A stretch of DNA of 10,350 bases from Comamonadaceae bacterium (GTDB lineage: Bacteria; Pseudomonadota; Gammaproteobacteria; Burkholderiales; Burkholderiaceae_C), in assembly GCA_027490555.1 (NCBI GenBank), contig JAIXXW010000252.1, positions 1 to 10,350 of the forward strand. Direction: 5' to 3'. This document shows, in pieces, positions 7,053 to 10,350 of this stretch. Position 1 is the first letter of the stretch; the number at the start of each line of letters is the position of its first letter. The notes below the pieces were generated by a model. It saw nothing but the letters and a program-made list of their open reading frames with translations. It made no database searches and was not told the origin of the DNA. The position numbers and the translations under genes are program-made.

Positions 7053-8824
7053 ACTGGGCCCATTGGCAAGACTGGATCCGCCGCGTCTGTGTGCCGAAAT
7101 TGCCGCAGGCCTTTCAGCAGGGCAAGATGCCTTACCTGTTTGGCTTTGAGGTCTTTGTCATCGTGGCGGCGTTCGGTTCTGCGCTGCTCGACCCCGATCC
7201 GCACATCACCCTGTCGATCTTCGCCTTTTGCGTGTTGCTGACAGGCCAGGTGGTGCTCATCGCCCGGGGCATGCCCTTGAACCGGGCCATCCATCTGGGC
7301 TGTGCGATCGGTGTGTGCATCTTGGTCCATGTCCTTTGGGCCGCAGGCGGGGTGTATTCGCCCAGGATGTCGTGGTTGCTGGTCGTGCCGGTGATCCCTT
7401 TTTACATGATTGGGCCGCGAGCTGGCTATGCCTGGCTGGCCGTGGTTTTCGCGACCCAATGTCTGGTGGCTGTTTTGACCGATCGGGCTTGGCTCGCTCC
7501 GGCAATGACGGTGAACGCCGATGCCTTGAGCCTCTTGTCGTTCTTCGTCGTTTTTGTGGCCAGCTTGATTTTGTTGTTCGTGCCGCTGCTGTACGACCGG
7601 GAGTACCAGACCGCTTTGCGCGAGGGTCGCGCGCGCCAAAAAGAACTGGAGAACAAGCAGGCGGAACTGCTCCAGGCCCTGCAGATGCGTGAGCACTTCA
7701 TCGCCTCGGTGAGCCACGAATTGCGCACCCCCATGAACGCCATCCTGGGCTTCAGCAGCCTCTTGACGAAAGAGGTGCACCACAAGCCCCGCGCGATGGA
7801 AATTCTGGAGCACACCCGCCAGTCGGCCGACCATTTGCTGACCGTCATCAACGATGTGCTTGACTACTCGCAGTTCTTGACCGGGCGTTTGACGGCGCAG
7901 GCCGAGACCTTTGAGCTGCGCGAGACCGTTCGGCACGCCTTTGACCTGTTTGCCCCGCGCGTGCAAAGCATGGAACTGAGTTACCGCTGCGAGATCGACG
8001 ATGACGTGCCGTCATGGGTGTGCACCGACCGCCATCGGCTGATGCAAATCCTGGTCAACCTGCTGGGCAATGCGCTCAAATTCACCCACCAGGGCGAGGT
8101 GGTTCTGCGTGTGCAGTGCCATCCGACGGGTGTGCTGTTTGCGGTGCAGGACACGGGCATCGGCATTGCGCTGGAAGACCAGCCCCGCATTTTCAGCCGC
8201 TTCACCCAGGCCCAGGGCGACATCCAAAAGCGCTATGGCGGCAATGGCTTGGGGCTGGCCATCACGCAAGGCCTGGTCGACCTCTTGCAAGGCGAGATCG
8301 GGTTTGACAGCACCCCGGGCCAGGGTTCGCGCTTTTGGTTTTGTCTGCCGCTGCAGGCCCAGACACCGCCCGTGTCGGTCAAGGGCCCCGCCGCCAGGGC
8401 GCTGCAAACGGCCGACCAGGCCTGGCAATTTTTGGTGGTGGACGACCACCGACTGAACCGCTTGTTGGTCAAGCAGGCCCTGAAAAACGCTTGGCCGAAC
8501 AGCGTCGTGGTCGAGGCCGACAATGGCGCCCAAGCGCTGGCGCTGTGGCGCGCACAGCGCTTTGATTTGGTGTTCATGGACATGCTGATGCCGGTCATGG
8601 ACGGGGTGCAGGCCACGCAAGCCATTCGGCAATCCTTCACCTCCGATGGCCTGGCGCCGGTGATTGGCCTGACCGCGAATGTGAACCCGCAGGACTTGGC
8701 GCGTTTCAAGGACGCGGGCTTGAGTGCTCTGCTGCTCAAGCCGTTTGACCATGTTCAGCTGTGCAACGAGGTCGAGGCCTTGTTGCTGCGCGGTGCGCCC
8801 CGCGCACCGGTGCCGCCGGTTTGA
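7049..8824 (+). CDS. Second membrane hybrid sensor histidine kinase (6 TM - HisKA - HATPase_c - REC)
   Basis: This 591-aa kinase has the same architecture as its upstream neighbour and is probably a diverged tandem paralogue. About six hydrophobic helices lie within 30-183, again without a clear extracellular domain. A charged coiled stretch (184-215, EGRARQKELENKQAELLQ) leads to SHELRTPMNAILG with His223. The ATP site has LLGNALKF (Asn341), DTGIGI (368-373) and GGNGLGL (397-403). The receiver (about 460-580) has Asp465/466, phosphoacceptor Asp511 in FMDMLMPVMDG, Thr542 and Lys564. The tail is proline-rich (APRAPVPPV). The ATG at 7049 overlaps the previous stop (ATGA) and has a purine-rich GCAGGGG just upstream, so translation is likely coupled. 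No HPt protein or DNA-binding regulator is encoded nearby, so the phosphate outlet is unknown. Confidence 0.93.
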   Translation: MNWAHWQDWIRRVCVPKLPQAFQQGKMPYLFGFEVFVIVAAFGSALLDPDPHITLSIFAFCVLLTGQVVLIARGMPLNRAIHLGCAIGVCILVHVLWAAGGVYSPRMSWLLVVPVIPFYMIGPRAGYAWLAVVFATQCLVAVLTDRAWLAPAMTVNADALSLLSFFVVFVASLILLFVPLLYDREYQTALREGRARQKELENKQAELLQALQMREHFIASVSHELRTPMNAILGFSSLLTKEVHHKPRAMEILEHTRQSADHLLTVINDVLDYSQFLTGRLTAQAETFELRETVRHAFDLFAPRVQSMELSYRCEIDDDVPSWVCTDRHRLMQILVNLLGNALKFTHQGEVVLRVQCHPTGVLFAVQDTGIGIALEDQPRIFSRFTQAQGDIQKRYGGNGLGLAITQGLVDLLQGEIGFDSTPGQGSRFWFCLPLQAQTPPVSVKGPAARALQTADQAWQFLVVDDHRLNRLLVKQALKNAWPNSVVVEADNGAQALALWRAQRFDLVFMDMLMPVMDGVQATQAIRQSFTSDGLAPVIGLTANVNPQDLARFKDAGLSALLLKPFDHVQLCNEVEALLLRGAPRAPVPPV

Positions 8825-8853
8825 AGTGGTTTTTTGAAGGCGTAAGGGATGGC

Positions 8854-10029
8854 ATGAGCTCTGTCTGGCGTGATCTGTCGGTGTCGACCTTGGTGGCCGG
8901 TTTTGTGGCGGTGCTGGTGGGCTTCACCAGTTCTGCGGCGATTGTGTTTTCGGCCGCGCAAGCCTTGGGCGCCACGCCCGAGCAGACCGTCTCATGGATC
9001 TGGGCTTTGGGCCTGGGCATGGGCATCACCAGCCTGGGCCTGAGCCTGTGGTACCGCCTGCCGGTCCTGACGGCCTGGTCCACACCCGGCGCGGCGGTGC
9101 TGGCCGTGACCCAGGGGGTGGGCCTGGCCGAGGCCACCGGCGCTTTCCTGCTGTGCGCGTTGCTGATCATGGCGGTGGGCTACAGCGGCTGGTTTGAGCG
9201 CCTGATGTCTCGCATCCCCCTGGCGCTGGCCAGCGCCCTGTTGGCGGGCGTGCTGGCGCGCTTTGCGCTGGATGCCGTGGGGGCGGTGGTGCATGCGCCG
9301 GTGTTGGTGATCGCCATGACCCTGGCCTATCTGCTGGGCCGGCGTGCCTGGCCGCGCTGGTCGGTGCCCGTGGTCTTGCTGGTGGGCATGGCGGTGGCGG
9401 CCTGGCAGGGCCAGTTGAACCTGTCCCAGGTGGTTTGGACCTGGGCCACGCCGGTCTGGGTGAGCCCGGCCTGGAGCTGGGCGGCCCTGGTCAGCGTGGC
9501 CCTGCCGCTGTTTGTGGTGACCATGGCCTCCCAGAACTTGCCCGGTGTGGCGGCGCAGCGGGCGTCGGGCTATGAGATTCCGGTGTCCCCGGTGGTTGGG
9601 GCAACCGGTTTGGCCAGTTTTTTGCTGGCCCCTTTTGGCGGCTACGCGCTCAACCTGGCCGCCATCACCGCCGCCATCTGCATGGGCCAGGAAGCCCATG
9701 CCGACCCGGCCCGCCGTTACACCGCATCGGCGGCGGCGGGCGTGCTCTACATCGTTTTGGGGCTGGCGGGCGGCACGATCGTCAGCCTGATGGCGGCGTT
9801 TCCGCAGGCGCTGGTGCTGGCGGTGGCCGGCTTGGCGCTCTTGGGCACCATGGCTTCGGGTTTGTCGGTGGCGGTCAAAGACGAGCAGCACCGCGAGGCC
9901 GCGCTGCTGACCTTTTTGGTGACGCTGTCGGGTGTGACGGTGGCCGGTGTGGGCTCGGCCTTTTGGGGTGTGGTGGTGGGGGGCCTGGCGCAGTGGCTGT
10001 GGACACGGCGCCCAGCGGCCTCACATTGA
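8854..10029 (+). CDS. benE: BenE-family benzoate/H+ symporter
   Basis: This polytopic inner-membrane protein of 391 aa matches the length of BenE/YdcO proteins, which import benzoate with protons in Acinetobacter. Recognised segments are VLVGFTSSAAIVFSAA (20-35), LTAWSTPGAAVLA (72-84), MASQNLPGVAAQRASGYE (224-241), APFGGYALNLAAITAAICMG (259-278) with following QEAHADPARRYTA, and FPQALVLAVAGLALLG near the end. About 11-12 hydrophobic helices are expected. The ATG at 8854 is chosen because AAGGG lies 5 nt upstream (8844-8848) and the length then fits the family; the longer in-frame extension would overlap the kinase gene. It follows the second kinase by 29 nt. No benzoate catabolic gene is in the window, so the substrate assignment is by family only. 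Its end overlaps the opposing oxidase gene by 9 nt. Confidence 0.9.
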   Translation: MSSVWRDLSVSTLVAGFVAVLVGFTSSAAIVFSAAQALGATPEQTVSWIWALGLGMGITSLGLSLWYRLPVLTAWSTPGAAVLAVTQGVGLAEATGAFLLCALLIMAVGYSGWFERLMSRIPLALASALLAGVLARFALDAVGAVVHAPVLVIAMTLAYLLGRRAWPRWSVPVVLLVGMAVAAWQGQLNLSQVVWTWATPVWVSPAWSWAALVSVALPLFVVTMASQNLPGVAAQRASGYEIPVSPVVGATGLASFLLAPFGGYALNLAAITAAICMGQEAHADPARRYTASAAAGVLYIVLGLAGGTIVSLMAAFPQALVLAVAGLALLGTMASGLSVAVKDEQHREAALLTFLVTLSGVTVAGVGSAFWGVVVGGLAQWLWTRRPAASH

Positions 10030-10350
10030 AAAAATCTTCCCCGGGTTCATGATGTTGTGCGGGTCCAGCGCCCGCTTGATGGTGCGCATCATGTCCACCG
10101 CGCCTTCGCCGGTTTCGGTGCGCAAGAAGTCCATCTTGTGCAACCCGATGCCGTGCTCGCCGGTGCAGGTGCCGCCCAGGCGCAGGGCGCGGCTGACCAA
10201 TTGCTGGTTCAGGGCTTCGGCGGTTTCGCACTCCTGCGGGTTGTCCGGGTCGATCAGGTAGCCGAAGTGGAAATTGCCGTCGCCCACATGGCCGACCAAA
10301 AAGTAAGGCAGGCCGCTGGCATCGGTTTCGGTGATCGAGTCCAGCAGGCA
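10021..10350 (-). CDS. FAD-linked oxidase, GlcD / D-lactate dehydrogenase-like (C-terminal part only)
   Basis: Only the last 109 residues are in the window; the gene continues past the right edge, with its start outside. The visible part is the FAD-linked oxidase C-terminal (cap) domain of the GlcD/DLD family, flavoenzymes that oxidise 2-hydroxyacids such as glycolate, D-lactate or D-2-hydroxyglutarate. Marks in order are VGHVGDGNFHF with metal/substrate-binding histidines, GGTCTGEHGIGLHK, and the closing IKRALDPHNIMNPGKIF typical of the family. The frame is open from base 10350 (CLLDSITETDASGLPYF...). The stop TGA (complement of 10021-10023) lies within the last codons of benE, so the two genes converge with a 9-nt overlap. 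Which 2-hydroxyacid is used cannot be said from this part. Confidence 0.93.
   Translation of the reverse strand, partial: CLLDSITETDASGLPYFLVGHVGDGNFHFGYLIDPDNPQECETAEALNQQLVSRALRLGGTCTGEHGIGLHKMDFLRTETGEGAVDMMRTIKRALDPHNIMNPGKIFSM

Noticed and set aside
1..10350. Search for replication origin (DnaA boxes), tRNA/rRNA genes, IS elements and CRISPR repeats
   Set aside because: By eye I saw no cluster of TTATCCACA-like boxes, no cloverleaf gene, no transposase or terminal repeats, and no regularly spaced direct repeats; the only repeated motif is parS.

Overview
The window looks like an ordinary chromosomal core segment of a GC-rich betaproteobacterium, most likely Burkholderiales and plausibly Comamonadaceae. 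That placement rests on codon bias, protein style and the mnmG-rsmG-(LysE)-parA-parB gene order, not on a database match. Gene order and the cluster of centromere-like sites suggest it lies near the replication origin, although no origin, DnaA-box cluster or dnaA/rpmH gene is visible here.

Layout, left to right. The 3' part of mnmG (tRNA U34 modification) overlaps rsmG (16S rRNA m7G methyltransferase) by 4 nt. A short gap of about 100 nt follows. Next comes a tightly packed plus-strand run: LysE/RhtB-type exporter, parA, RBBP9/YdeN-type alpha/beta hydrolase, parB, two hybrid sensor histidine kinases overlapping by 4 nt, and a BenE-type benzoate/proton symporter. Spacings run from 29 nt down to overlap, so all seven could be one transcript. 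At the right edge the C-terminal part of a GlcD/D-lactate-dehydrogenase-like FAD oxidase lies on the minus strand, and its stop overlaps the benE stop region tail to tail. No stretch over 300 nt lacks a gene.

The most informative signal is not a gene. Four parS-like sites around the core CACGTG lie at 1088-1103, 1277-1292, 2181-2196 and 2280-2295. Three are inside protein-coding sequence (two in mnmG, one in rsmG) and one is intergenic. Two match the 16-bp palindrome TGTTTCACGTGAAACA exactly. Together with parA and parB just downstream, this is a complete chromosomal ParABS segregation locus with its centromere written into translation and ribosome genes.

Less ordinary points are the hydrolase between parA and parB and the pair of membrane hybrid kinases directly behind parB with no visible output regulator. 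I see no mobile element, CRISPR array, RNA gene or clearly novel defence or biosynthetic system. The biology is mainly a well-known partition locus with accessory genes threaded through it.
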